NCBI GenBank assembly: GCA_949752745.1
Contig: OX457028.1
Coordinates: 26,107,458 to 26,171,457, forward strand
Origin: Protula sp. h YS-2021
Lineage: Eukaryota > Annelida > Polychaeta > Sabellida > Serpulidae
Length of the DNA: 64,000 nucleotides
Direction: 5' to 3'
Part shown: piece after piece, positions 8,215 through 20,061 of the stretch
How the letters are laid out: each line of letters opens with the position of its first letter
How positions within the stretch are numbered: position 1 is the stretch's first letter
The notes under the pieces: generated by a model
Databases searched by the model: none
Told to the model about the DNA's origin: nothing
What the model saw: only the letters and a program-made list of their open reading frames with translations
Program-made: the position numbers and the translations under genes

Positions 8215-11200
8215 GTACCATAGCGAATGCGGTCAGTGGTCAGGCCACTCACCAGCCCTTACGACAAACGACAAATAAATTTTGGTCGTCAAAAAGCTTT
8301 TGTTTTGTTTTTGTCATTTGTCGCCATTGTCGTTGCAGCCCTAGTAAAAGGATTAGGTTGCGCTAAGAGTTGTACCTACATTAGATGGCCAGAGGGGAGG
8401 AGGGGGATGACGGTTAGCAAAAAAATCGCCAATGAAGTAGGGAAGTTCTGATGTAACGAACAGCTTATAGACCAGTATAAAAAGACTGCGTTAAAACCTT
8501 TGTAACCACCACCTTCGAAACCTGGATAAAATGATGTGAAGAAAAACCAGTGTGTCGTGATCCCTTCCAAATTCGAATAAAAAGACATACGGTAAACCTG
8601 CCTGCCTTGACCAACTTCCAGTAAAACTGCTGTGGTAACCAACTTATAGACCCTGATACAAAGGACGTACAGTAAAACCCGTTTTATGATAATGTATGTA
8701 GAAGTGAACCCTTTATTTCAGTAATAAGGAAAATGGTTATTGGGGATTTATGGGTGTAGTCGAGCAGACATTTGTTTTTGTTTACAAAAACAACAAAGTA
8801 AATAGGTGTCGATTTTAAGGGTGTTATATAAGCCTGTACTGTTATGTTTGTTTGCACTGGGCGCTCTAGTTGGTTATGTAACGACCAGCTTCCGGTCCGA
8901 GATAATAATACTACGGTAAAACCTGTTTGTAGCGACCACCTTTAAGCTCCGGATAAAAAGACGTTGTAAAACCTGTTTTTAGCGACCACCTAGAATTGGA
9001 TGAAAAGACGTATAGTGAAACCTGTCTGTTGTGATACGGATAAGAGAGTAAAAGCTCAGGTCTGACTACCCTCAAACCCGGATTAAAAAGACGTAGAGTA
9101 TAGTTCCAGAAAATTGCCCTAGAAATACAGTACACATATTTCTTCACGTAAACACTTTATGAGTTGACTAGTGTTTGTGTGCAGTTGTATTTAGGGAGTT
9201 GTGCAGTAGTCATAAAGTCAATCAGGGAGAGATAGAGGAACCCTTGTGCTCTTTTTTTGCATATTGCATTTCTTCTGGAATGTTTTGACGGTCATTTCTG
9301 TGGATTATTTTGTGTTTCTTTAAATTTTTATTGCGAATTTTGTTTCTGTAAAAGGAAAATCAAGTGAGTATTGCAGAAACATGGATTTGGTCAAAGAACC
9401 CAAATTTGGTTTACGAAAACAAGTAATCAAACAGGTCTCGGTTGAAAGTGGCTGATATATCTCTGCACATTGACGTCTTGTGTACGCATTGGTTTTTTTT
9501 TTTTTGTTTTATTGTGCCCTTATGAGTTTCACACAGCGCTGAAGCAATTGTATCACGCTGTTTATTTTCCACATTTTGCTTTGGCCACATAGAATTTTTA
9601 GGGTTTTTATTAGGCTTCGTGTATTAACTCCACTCATCGATTGCACTTGAATAAAAATACATAATACTATGCACCAGGGTGTAAACCTCAGCCAACAATG
9701 TACAATGTATATGTATAAAAAATGTGAGTCACTGGGTATTTTTGCCGAAAGGTGAGAATTCAGTACTCTCGTGACAATAAGGAAATAAAATAAACAAGTT
9801 CCAAAGATCTTTTTTCCTTTATACAGTCTAATACCTACAAATTCAGTATTGTCAGAAAGGCTTATTTGAAAGTCTTTGATTGTGACGTCATTCTTTTAAC
9901 AAAGTGTGTTTTAAATGGTTTCATTAAAAAAAGTTGATTGGGTCTTGGTCGTTTTCGTGCATTGATATCCAGGTAATGGGTCGATTACGCACACAGTGGA
10001 TACTTAATCCTGCCCATCTATCGGGCATGCACGTCATCCACGATTTCAAATGATGACGTAAAGACAATTGGGGAAAAGCACCAGACAAATGAACGTTCGA
10101 TTCTGTGATTAAGATTGAACTGCATTCTTACAAATATTGTACAGATCAGTTCATTAAGATGATACAGTTTACACATTCCCTCATGATCCGGATATCTGTT
10201 AACATACACTTACTGTTCCGTTGCAGTAACTTGTAATTATGGAGTCGATAAATTTGCGAAATATGTTTACAAGTATGAGTTGGCGAAATTGCCGTTATGC
10301 AAGATTGAAATAATACCCTACACTTCATGGAATTTAGTTAACATGATTAAACAATGATTCGTTTTAAGCGACGGATGGACCTGACATTGGTGCCGATGAA
10401 CCGCTTTCGAAAAAAGTTAATAGTTGAAAAAAAAGAAGAAAACGTTTGCAAAAGGTCGCGCTGTTCGAAAGTCATGTCTTGATTCTTTTTAATTTGGGTG
10501 TATACGGACAAAAAAAGTAGTTTTGCAGCAAACTATGCACGTATTTTGCTTTCTTGAGATGAACATTTCTGTAATATCTTTGAAAGTTCAGATAATTCTC
10601 AAATAATCAATCAGTACAGTCAGCAACAGGTAACACCAGTGTACTGGGAACTCATTTCTTCTCGTGAGTGTCCTGGTGGCTTTTTAGACAATGTGAAAAA
10701 AATATATAACTCAAAGAACTTTCCTTCCTGCAAATCAGAGTAAATCTTAAAGAACTATTCTTGAAAGGATTTTATTTTGTGCTAAGCTTCACAACCTCAA
10801 TATGAAACATGCTTAGTTCCAAATCTGTGTCGTATTTTGCTTCCTCAGTATGAGTATTTGTCTCATTTCTTTGCTGACACATTAGTGAATAGAAGTCTCA
10901 ATGACAAATTGACTTTTTTTCTCGCAATGAACGTTGTCTGGGTGGATCACTTTGAGAAGACCTCTGCAAAATAACGACGTATTAATAGCGAATTATCGCA
11001 TCAGTGCTATAAGTTATGAAAAGCAATACTGACAAACAGACGTATGTTATATGGAAAAAAATATTTTATTTTCTTTGTCTTCAAAATAGTCGGTGCAACG
11101 ATTGAATGTAGTAAAGAAATTTGAATGAATTTAAGAAATCCGCTTATACATCCAGTGTTACGAAAAAAAGTGTAGATGGTTTATTTAATGAACAAGACGC
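8215..11200 (+). other. Upstream flank of P1, a segmental duplicate of the P3 upstream flank
   Basis: No convincing gene. From the gypsy border to the P1 start this region aligns, with small indels, to 50838-53529 upstream of P3: the first 40 bases, the block near 9160-9560, the block near 10000-10330 and the last 500 bp are all clearly alike. About 8470-9110 carries degenerate repeats of GTAAAACCTGT... and AGCGACCACCT...GGATAAAAAGAC. The segment at 8270-8450 has no match seen elsewhere in the window. No core promoter was identified. Confidence 0.7.
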
Positions 11201-12841
11201 ATGATGAATTCAGTTAACAGACTTTGCGTGGTACTTGTTCTTATTTGGAAAACATTTTCACTCAGCAGATGCCAAGAAAGTTGCATATTTGGTAATGACG
11301 ACGACTGCTACTTTCCATGTGGATGTTCGCCGTCACAAAACTCGACGGTCCTGTGTGATTCTGTAAATGGTCAATGCTATTCGCATTCATGTGAACGCGG
11401 GTATAGTTTACCCGAATCCGGAGGATTTTGTACACCCTCTTTTAACAGTTACTTTAGAGACCTTGGAGCAGAACTATACCTGGTGCACCCTGTTACTGGA
11501 GTACGCCTTACTGACAACTTGTATGAAACGCGTGACCACTTTTATGATATAAATAGGAACTGTAGCGACTTGTTAGATCCAGGCTTAATCGATTTCAATG
11601 AAACAGCTATTTGGGAATTTGATTTAAAAAGACACTACCTGTTTAATCCTCGGCGTTTCCAATTTGAAAATTATCGCTTTCATTTCATAGACGTTCATAT
11701 CTACATGAAAAACAGTTCTTATACCACTGGACATATTTACAATTGCACTTTTCGTCTTTTTTACATATATTGTCCCGAAACTCAGAATGTCATTGCACGT
11801 CATTTGTATATCAAATTTGTAGCATCGGAATACGTGTACAAGTGTTTTCCTTTTGAGCGCGCTGGTTTTGGATACGTACCCAGTTACTTCCTGGAGCTTG
11901 ACTGCCCGCGATGTCTGCAGAAGAACGCGTCTTCCTGCGGGAATGGCCTGTGGTGCGAGACATGCAGCAATGGTTGGCGGCCGCCGGAATGTCGCAGACC
12001 CTGTGAACCAGGCTATCACGGCATAAACTGTCTCGACACGTATTCCTTCGACTGGAATGGAACAGTAGATATTATTGAAACCACAGAAAAATCGTTGGTT
12101 GCAATTTACTACCAATGCTTTTCAGTTATCCCGCTAGAGTACGAACACTATTTTCGTATACTTTTACAAGAATTACTGTCTAATGGTAATGAAACTGTGC
12201 GAATATTCCCATTCAATAAGACGAAAAACTTGGTTCACATTGAAAAATTATCACTGGGATCGCACACTTTTAGATTTGTTTTATCTGGGCACGCTACAAT
12301 CACTACCGTATACGGTGCGCCTAGTGACGTCATTTCCGTTAATTTAGACTCTCTGCGAGATTCCGTGAAAAACGATTCTCCACGAGATTCCATGACATCC
12401 ATAAATGGCTTTGAGATTGCTTTCGTTGTTGCCATGCTGGTACTTGTCGTGTTGCTGGTGTATTGGATCGTGCACAGGCGGCGGTCAAAGCGCCCACTTT
12501 TCCCCTGCATAAAGCTGATCACGCAGTTCACCACGCGGGAGAGGTCTGAATCGGGACCAAGTGCAACATACCAGAACACGAACATAGTCGCTCTAGACCC
12601 CGCCTCGATGCAGATGGCTTCTAAGAGCGAGGCTCGAGACACGCACCCAATGGGCGAGGAGAGCCCGTATGAACTGGAGGACTGCAGACGTGTAGGTGGC
12701 GATTCGAAGCAATCAGCATACCAGATTGAGGCAGCCAACACCGAAGGGTCATCTGATCCCGAAATGTTGTATCAAGGAACCTATGCAAATTTAAAAGACC
12801 CGAATGAGAAGCCTAGTATCTATGAAACTCTGAACATGTAA
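11201..12841 (+). CDS. P1: receptor-like type I membrane protein with ITAM-like tail (intact)
   Basis: 546 residues, uninterrupted, starting at the first of two adjacent ATGs that are conserved in all copies. Signal peptide about 1-24. EGF-like module with Cys 28, 36, 40, 42, 52, 59, 64 and 77. A middle domain, about 85-234, resembles a galactose-binding or fucolectin-like fold (weak resemblance). A second cysteine-rich module spans 235-277. An FnIII-like domain covers about 278-382 and ends in a typical YGAPSDVISV strand. Transmembrane helix 403-425, then an RRRSKR stop-transfer. The 121-residue tail ends with YANL (528-531), nine residues, then YETL (541-544), an ITAM-like pair; SIYETL also fits the ITIM consensus. 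There are many N-glycosylation sequons. Probable surface receptor; ligand unknown. No intron is needed to read it. Confidence 0.88.
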   Translation: MMNSVNRLCVVLVLIWKTFSLSRCQESCIFGNDDDCYFPCGCSPSQNSTVLCDSVNGQCYSHSCERGYSLPESGGFCTPSFNSYFRDLGAELYLVHPVTGVRLTDNLYETRDHFYDINRNCSDLLDPGLIDFNETAIWEFDLKRHYLFNPRRFQFENYRFHFIDVHIYMKNSSYTTGHIYNCTFRLFYIYCPETQNVIARHLYIKFVASEYVYKCFPFERAGFGYVPSYFLELDCPRCLQKNASSCGNGLWCETCSNGWRPPECRRPCEPGYHGINCLDTYSFDWNGTVDIIETTEKSLVAIYYQCFSVIPLEYEHYFRILLQELLSNGNETVRIFPFNKTKNLVHIEKLSLGSHTFRFVLSGHATITTVYGAPSDVISVNLDSLRDSVKNDSPRDSMTSINGFEIAFVVAMLVLVVLLVYWIVHRRRSKRPLFPCIKLITQFTTRERSESGPSATYQNTNIVALDPASMQMASKSEARDTHPMGEESPYELEDCRRVGGDSKQSAYQIEAANTEGSSDPEMLYQGTYANLKDPNEKPSIYETLNM

Positions 12842-13717
12842 ATGAATGTGAAATTCCTTATGTTGTATTGTATAGTGTAAAAACATAGCGTTTTCAGTGC
12901 AGGTTGGAAGCTCTCAGTGTATTCATTGAAAAGGCATTCGGTTTGACAGTCTTTAGGATGAAAAACTTAAGACCGCAAAAGAAATTTCGACTTTGGACCT
13001 AGAAATGGAGCGTTTTTTACAGGTTTTTCCATGCATATAAACTTTCACTTTTTAGCGTAACAAAGGTCAAATTTTTCTTTTTTTTTCTTTGTAAATAATT
13101 TCCGTGTAACTCGTCAGATACGCATCAGCTAAAAAACCGAAATTTTACGTGAAAGTAGGGTATTATTTTGGTGCTGTATGAAATTTTGACTCAAAGGATG
13201 CCTTAGATGTTGTGTTTCATTGATAAAAATTTTATACCACAATATATAAAGCATATGAGTAGCACAGTACAACCATTTCAATTATGGTATCTGATAATAT
13301 CCTGCCCAGTGCAATGGGGGACATTTTGATTATTATTATTTTTTTTTTGCACCTTGCTTTAGTCTTTTTGCCTTGGTTCTATATTTTTTAATATTTTCAA
13401 ATACAGAGCGAAGTACCAGACCTACTGATGTTTTGGAGTTATATTTTACGGATCATCCTTTTCGAATAAATCGACTTCTATGAGCTGTTTTTAGCATAGG
13501 GGGCCTTTTGGCTACAAGAGCTATATCCGTAATGTGGCCTCTGTCACCAGTCCATCCCTCCTTCCGTCTAGCTTTTCGATCGGTCCGTCTATCTACATAC
13601 TTTTATATTTTGCTACTTCCTTTTTTAAGTTTTAGTGGGATCGCAGAAATGTGGCCCATTTAGAGGGACACATGTCCATTTGCTAATTAGGAAAGTTAGG
13701 AGAATCAGTATGAGGGG

Positions 13718-13752
<35 letters not shown>

Positions 13753-14690
13753 TTGTTCATTTCCTTTTTAAATCAGATTTTAGCTTCCAATTTCGTTGAG
13801 AAAAGAAAAGAAGTCGTAATAACTACGATATGAAAATACACATAATCAAATGTGATAAGGGTTTGATGTCATAGACGACCTTATCACAAAGTGAAAGATT
13901 CATTCCACATCAGAAAGACGAAAGAATGAGTGACAATATACAGTGCCCATTAACACGTGTATCGACCAAAATCCCACTCCCCACTTACAGAGCGGAAACA
14001 CCCACATTCGCTGCTACCCTATTCACAGAGCTAAAATGCCCACGTTTGAACCTCAAACCCTCACAGAGCGAAAACGCCCACGTTTGCTCATACCCCGGTC
14101 TTCCCCTTCCCATTCACAGCAAAAACGCCTGCGCTCGCTGCCACTCCCCACAGAGCAAAAACGCCCGAGTTCGCGTTCGTTCCCACTCCCCACTCACAGC
14201 GAAAATACCCGCGTTCGCTGCCACACCACACTCACAGACCGAAATGCCACAGATCGTTCCCACCTACAGTCTTTGCTGCTCCCTTCATTTTATGTCAAAA
14301 TCCTGGTGTTATCATGGAGCTGCTGTGTAGCAAAACGTCTGAACACAATAAAAAATAATATAGGGCACGTTTTCCCTAAATTTTTAATAGCATTTATTGA
14401 AAACCATTTTAGCGACCACCTTCCAGACTGGGATAAACAAAGACGTCCAGTAAAATCTGTTTTAGTTTTTTTTTGTTGTCTTTGAATTTTTGAAAATGAA
14501 TTGTGATTATTTTTGCCGAAATGAATATTTTATTTCAGTAATAAGAAAAAAGGAAAATCGCTATTGGCAAATTATGGGTTTGGTCGGGGAGATATTTGTT
14601 TTTGTTTACAATAATTGGAAACTAACTAGGTGTCGATTCTAAGTATGTAATATAAGCCTGTATTCATATGTTTTGTGTGCACTGGCCTTG
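12767..14690 (+). repeat. Unit 1 of the 2 kb array: P1 3' end plus 3' flank
   Basis: This unit starts inside the P1 tail (TTGTATCAAG) and runs through the native 3' flank to GCACTGGCCTTG. It holds a T tract near 13720-13750, a GTCC/GTCT-rich stretch near 13540-13600, a GC-rich minisatellite (about 13950-14250), an AATAAA at about 14348, and one GCGACCACC...GGATAAACAAAGACG motif. It differs from units 2-4 by several indels. No gene beyond the P1 end. Confidence 0.85.
13950..14250. repeat. GC-rich degenerate minisatellite in the 3' flank (also in the other units)
   Basis: CACAGAGCGAAAACGCCC and CGTTCGCTCCCACTCCCCA alternate with a period of about 36-40 bp. Equivalent blocks lie at about 15947-16245, 17944-18245, 28187-28485, 57310-57690 and 61200-61510. 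The copies in P1 units 2-4 are almost identical; those of P3 and P4 have drifted. The open frames crossing it are by-products. Confidence 0.85.
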
Positions 14691-16690
14691 TTGTATCAAG
14701 GAACCTATGCAAATTTAAAAGACCCGAATGAGAAGCCTAGTATCTATGAAACTCTGAACATGTAAATGAATGTGAAATTCCTTGTGTTGTATTGTATAGT
14801 GAAAAACATAGCGTTTTCAGTACAGGTTGGAAGCTCTCAGTGTATTCATTGAAAAGGCATTCAGTTTGACAGTCTTCAGGGTGAAAAACTTAAGACCGCA
14901 AAAGAAATTTCGACTTTGGACCTAGAAATGGAGCGGTTTTTACAGGTTTTTCCATGCATATAAACTTTCACTTTTTAGCGTAACAAAGGTCAAATTTTTC
15001 TTTTTTTTTCTTTGTAAATAATTTCCGTGTAACTCGTCAGATACGCATCAGCTAAAAAACCGAAATTTTACGTGAATGTAGGGGGTATGTATTTTGGTGC
15101 TGTATGAAATTTTGACTCAAAGGATGCCTTAGATGTTGTGTTTCATTGATAAAAATTTTATACCACCATATATAAAGCATATGAGTAGCACAGTACAACC
15201 ATTTCAATTATGGTATCTGATAATATCCTGCCCAGTGCAATGGGGGACATTTTAGTCCTTTTTTGCACCCTGCCTTTCTCTTTTTACCTTGGTTCATAAT
15301 TTTTTAATATTTTCAGATACAGAGCGAACTTTTGAGTTAAATTCCACGTCAGCGAAGTACCAGACCTACTGATGTTTTGGAGTTATATTTTACGGATCAT
15401 CCTTTTCGAGTAAATCGACTTCTGTGAGCTGTTTTTATCATAGGGGGCCTTTTGGCTACAAGAGCTATATCCGTAATGTGGCCTCTGTCACCAGTCCATC
15501 CCTCCTTCCGTCTAGCTTTTCGATCCGTCCGTCTATCTACATACTTTTATATTTTGCTACTTCCTTTTTTAAGTTTTAGTGGGATCGCAGAAAGGTTCTG
15601 TGGAAATGTGGCTCATTTAGAGGGACACATGTCCATTTGCTAATTAGGAAAGTTAGGAGAATCCGGACGAGGGGTGATTTTTTTTTACAGGCCTTTTTTT
15701 TTTTTTTTTTTTTTTTGCTTTGTTCATTTCCTCTTTAAATCAGATTTTAGTTTCCAATTTCGTTGAGAAAAGAAATGAAGCCATAATAACTACGATATGA
15801 AAATACACATAATCAAATGTGATAAGGGTTTGATGTCATAGACGACCTTATCACAACGTGAAAGTTTCATTCCACATCAGAAAGACGAAAGAATGAGTGA
15901 CAATATACAGTGCCCATTAACACGTGTGTCGACCAAAATCCCACTCCCCACTTACAGAGCGGAAACACCCGCATTCGCTGCTACCCTATTCACAGAGCTA
16001 AAACGCCCACGTTTGAACCTCAAACCCTCACAGAGCGAAAACGTCCACGTTTGCTCATACCCCTGTCTTCCCCTTCCCATTCACAGCAAAAACGCCTGCG
16101 CTCGCTGCCACTCCCCACAGAGCGAAAACGCCCGAGTTCGCTCCCACTCCCCACTCATAGAGCGAAAATGGCCGCGTTCGTTCCCACTCCCCACTCACAG
16201 CGAAAACGCCCGCGTTCGCTGCCACACCGCACTCACAGACCGAAATGCCACAGATCGTTCCCACCTACAGTCTTTGCTGCTCCCTTCATTTTATGTCAAA
16301 ATCCTGGTGTTATCATGGAGCTGCTGTGTAGCAAAACGTCTGAACACAATAAAAAATAATATAGGGCACGCTTTCCCTAAATTTTTAATAGCATTTATTG
16401 AAAACCATTTTAGCGACCACCTTCCAGACTGGGATAAACAAAGACGTCCAGTAAAATCTGTTTTAGTTTTTTTTGTTGTCTTTGAATTTTTGAAAATGAA
16501 TTGTGATTATTTTTGCCGAAATGAATATTTTATTTCAGTAATAAGAAAAAAGGAAAATCGCTATTGGCAAATTATGGGTTTGGTCGGGGAGATATTTGTT
16601 TTTGTTTACAATAATTGGAAACTAACTAGGTGTCGATTCTAAGTATGTAATATAAGCCTGTATTCATATGTTTTGTGTGCACTGGCCTTG
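14691..16690 (+). repeat. Unit 2 of the 2 kb array, with a P1 terminal-codon fragment
   Basis: 2000 bp, nearly identical to units 3 and 4. It begins with a truncated gene end at 14691-14765: 24 sense codons covering both tail YxxL motifs plus the stop, with no start codon of its own. The rest repeats the P1 3' flank, including the T tract and the minisatellite at about 15947-16245. The 249-codon frame in it comes from the minisatellite and is probably not a gene. Confidence 0.88.
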
Positions 16691-18687
16691 TTGTATCAAG
16701 GAACCTATGCAAATTTAAAAGACCCGAATGAGAAGCCTAGTATCTATGAAACTCTGAACATGTAAATGAATGTGAAATTCCTTGTGTTGTATTGTATAGT
16801 GAAAAACATAGCGTTTTCAGTACAGGTTGGAAGCTCTCAGTGTATTCATTGAAAAGGCATTCAGTTTGACAGTCTTCAGGGTGAAAAACTTAAGACCGCA
16901 AAAGAAATTTCGACTTTGGACCTAGAAATGGAGCGGTTTTTACAGGTTTTTCCATGCATATAAACTTTCACTTTTTAGCGTAACAAAGGTCAAATTTTTC
17001 TTTTTTTTTCTTTGTAAATAATTTCCGTGTAACTCGTCAGATACGCATCAGCTAAAAAACCGAAATTTTACGTGAAAGTAGGGTATTATTTTGGTGCTGT
17101 ATGAAATTTTGACTCAAAGGATGCCTTAGATGTTGTGTTTCATTGATAAAAATTTTATACCACAATATATAAAGCATATGAGTAGCACAGTACAACCATT
17201 TCAATTATGGTATCTGATAATATCCTGCCCAGTGCAATGGGGGACATTTTAGTCCTTTTTTGCACCCTGCCTTTCTCTTTTTACCTTGGTTCATAATTTT
17301 TAATATTTTCAAATACAGAGCGAACTTTTGAGTTAAATTCCACGTCAGCGAAGTACCAGACCTACTGATGTTTTGGAGTTATATTTTACGGATCATCCTT
17401 TTCGAGTAAATCGACTTCTGTGAGCTGTTTTTATCATAGGGGGCCTTTTGGCTACAAGAGCTATATCCGTAATGTGGCCTCTGTCACCAGTCCATCCCTC
17501 CTTCCGTCTAGCTTTTCGATCCGTCCGTCTATCTACATACTTTTATATTTTGCTACTTCCTTTTTTAAGTTTTAGTGGGATCGCAGAAAGGTTCTGTGGA
17601 AATGTGGCTCATTTAGAGGGACACATGTCCATTTGCTAATTAGGAAAGTTAGGAGAATCCGGACGAGGGGTGATTTTTTTTTACAGGCCTTTTTTTTTTT
17701 TTTTTTTTTTTTTGCTTTGTTCATTTCCTCTTTAAATCAGATTTTAGTTTCCAATTTCGTTGAGAAAAGAAATGAAGCCGTAATAACTACGATATGAAAA
17801 TACACATAATCAAATGTGATAAGGGTTTGATGTCATAGACGACCTTATCACAACGTGAAAGTTTCATTCCACATCAGAAAGACGAAAGAATGAGTGACAA
17901 TATACAGTGCCCATTAACACGTGTGTCGACCAAAATCCCACTCCCCACTTACAGAGCGGAAACACCCGCATTCGCTGCTACCCTATTCACAGAGCTAAAA
18001 TGCCCACGTTTGAACCTCAAACCCTCACAGAGCGAAAACGTCCACGTTTGCTCATACCCCTGTCTTCCCCTTCCCATTCACAGCAAAAACGCCTGCGCTC
18101 GCTGCCACTCCCCACAGAGCGAAAACGCCCGAGTTCGCTCCCACTCCCCACTCATAGAGCGAAAATGGCCGCGTTCGTTCCCACTCCCCACTCACAGCGA
18201 AAACGCCCGCGTTCGCTGCCACACCGCACTCACAGACCGAAATGCCACAGATCGTTCCCACCTACAGTCTTTGCTGCTCCCTTCATTTTATGTCAAAATC
18301 CTGGTGTTATCATGGAGCTGCTGTGTAGCAAAACGTCTGAACACAATAAAAAATAATATAGGGCACGCTTTCCCTAAATTTTTAATAGCATTTATTGAAA
18401 ACCATTTTAGCGACCACCTTCCAGACTGGGATAAACAAAGACGTCCAGTAAAATCTGTTTTAGTTTTTTTTTTTGTCTTTGAATTTTTGAAAATGAATTG
18501 TGATTATTTTTGCCGAAATGAATATTTTATTTCAGTAATAAGAAAAAAGGAAAATCGCTATTGGCAAATTATGGGTTTGGTCGGGGAGATATTTGTTTTT
18601 GTTTACAATAATTGGAAACTAACTAGGTGTCGATTCTAAGTATGTAATATAAGCCTGTATTCATATGTTTTGTGTGCACTGGCCTTG
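16691..18687 (+). repeat. Unit 3 of the 2 kb array, with a P1 terminal-codon fragment
   Basis: 1997 bp and almost identical to unit 2; the differences seen are single bases and homopolymer lengths. The truncated gene end is at 16691-16765 and the minisatellite at about 17944-18245. The junction to the next unit (CTGGCCTTG then TTGTATC) is the same as between units 1 and 2, as expected for tandem amplification by unequal exchange. Confidence 0.88.
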
Positions 18688-18781
18688 TTGTATCAAGGAA
18701 CCTATGCAAATTTAAAAGACCCGAATGAGAAGCCTAGTATCTATGAAACTCTGAACATGTAAATGAATGTGAAATTCCTTG

Positions 18782-19910
18782 TGTAAACGCCTCCCGCGTT
18801 TATTTTTTGCTACGTTAGCGTTTGTCTAAAGTTCTACTGCTGTCTCTTATTTATTTATTGTCTTTATTTTAATGCACAGAAAGTGTGCGTGTGTATTCAA
18901 TGTATAAGTGTCAGGCTAAAGCCCAAACTTCCCATCTTAATTGCAATTAGCGGCAGGGTCAGCGTACTGTGGCTATTGTGTGTGGCTCCGCTCTAGCCCT
19001 TGCTCTAGCACTTATGGTAGATGCCTCGTGAGCATCTGAGGTTATCGGCTTATATAGCAGGCCGAAACGTTTCGAGGGGAGCGAAAGTTGTCCAGTCAGA
19101 ATGCAGCTTTTTGTCAATCACGTGGTTTAATCCCTGTGCATTCGAGTACTTAATCCGGGTCAAATCGCACTGTTCCTCATCATTCACTGAAGCATCGAAG
19201 TATTAACAGCTGGAGTATCGCGGAATTAAGAAGATTAGGAATACAAGGAAGAGCAGTGCGGCACGGATTGGTCTGTGAATACTGAAGAATTTGGATATTA
19301 TTGCGCTAGTTTAATTTTTGAAGATCGTGAATTTGAAGTGTTTTAAACAGTGTTTGTTTCCATATTGACGTTGTCGTCGGTAATTATTTCAAGGGATATT
19401 GTACAATGGTGAAAATAACGGATAATGAGTGCGTTTCTGAACGCCTTTCAATAGGATAACAGCATTTAAATGAGTGAGTAATTTTATGTTTTTTTATATG
19501 TCAGTTTTCTGTTTTTAAACGTCAGGTATTTTGTTTCTCTGCTTGCAGAGAATCGTCGAAGGTGATCCTCGAAAGTTTATACGTCGCTGATCAGCTGTAT
19601 CAGACGTATACGAGGACCTTTAAGAGCTCTCTATTGTCAGTTAGAAAGCCATAGCGACGCATTCCTCGCCTTGCTAGCTCTGTTTCTGTTTTCTGTCTGC
19701 GTTACGAACGATATCTAGTTGTTACTTTTTGTGTACGCTCTTTGTTGTTAAAGCGTTTAAGCAGTAAATTGCAATGTAAAGGTTGATTCGTCAATAAAAG
19801 GCTAAACGTTAACTTCAGTGGTCAGTTAATTCTTTACGTTCCAACAGTTACACTACGCGTCTTTGCTCTCACATAGTATACCCGGCCATCAGCGGCCCCG
19901 GTTATTTACA
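18782..19910 (+). repeat. BEL/Pao 5' LTR
   Basis: Starts TGTAAACGCC and ends GTTATTTACA (TG...CA). It is identical to 25898-27026 except at 18810. It contains a TATATA box at 19051 and an AATAAA in its 3' third. The 61-codon frame at 19021 occurs in both LTRs and overlaps the probable promoter, so it is unlikely to be a gene. Confidence 0.96.
19051..19056 (+). promoter_or_regulatory. Probable TATA box of the BEL/Pao LTR promoter
   Basis: CTTATATAGCAGG lies about 270 bp into the 1129 bp LTR, followed by a GC-richer stretch with a plausible start site 25-35 bp on. The copy in the 3' LTR is near 26167. Assigned by motif and position only. Confidence 0.55.
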
Positions 19911-20061
19911 ATTCTCAATCCAGTCACCTTGTAGACGCGCAGTTTTTCGCACGCTCATGCACCTAACTCCTTTTCGTTTCGTTTACGTTTTCGTTAGTCT
20001 TTGTACTTTACGTTTCTCTCATCTTCCCTCTTCTCGCGTTGCTTTGGCTTAACTTCTGGCA
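19911..20061 (+). other. BEL/Pao leader between the 5' LTR and the polyprotein
   Basis: 151 bp of pyrimidine-rich sequence that should hold the primer binding site. No TGG-starting primer site was seen directly at the LTR edge, so the primer tRNA is not assigned. Confidence 0.5.

Noticed and set aside
15893..16642. 249-codon open frame, repeated at 17890-18639 and 28133-28894 (and a second frame of 149 codons)
   Set aside because: Each crosses the GC-rich minisatellite of the 3' flank; two overlapping frames are open at once, the composition is repeat-like, and the P4 and P3 counterparts are broken.
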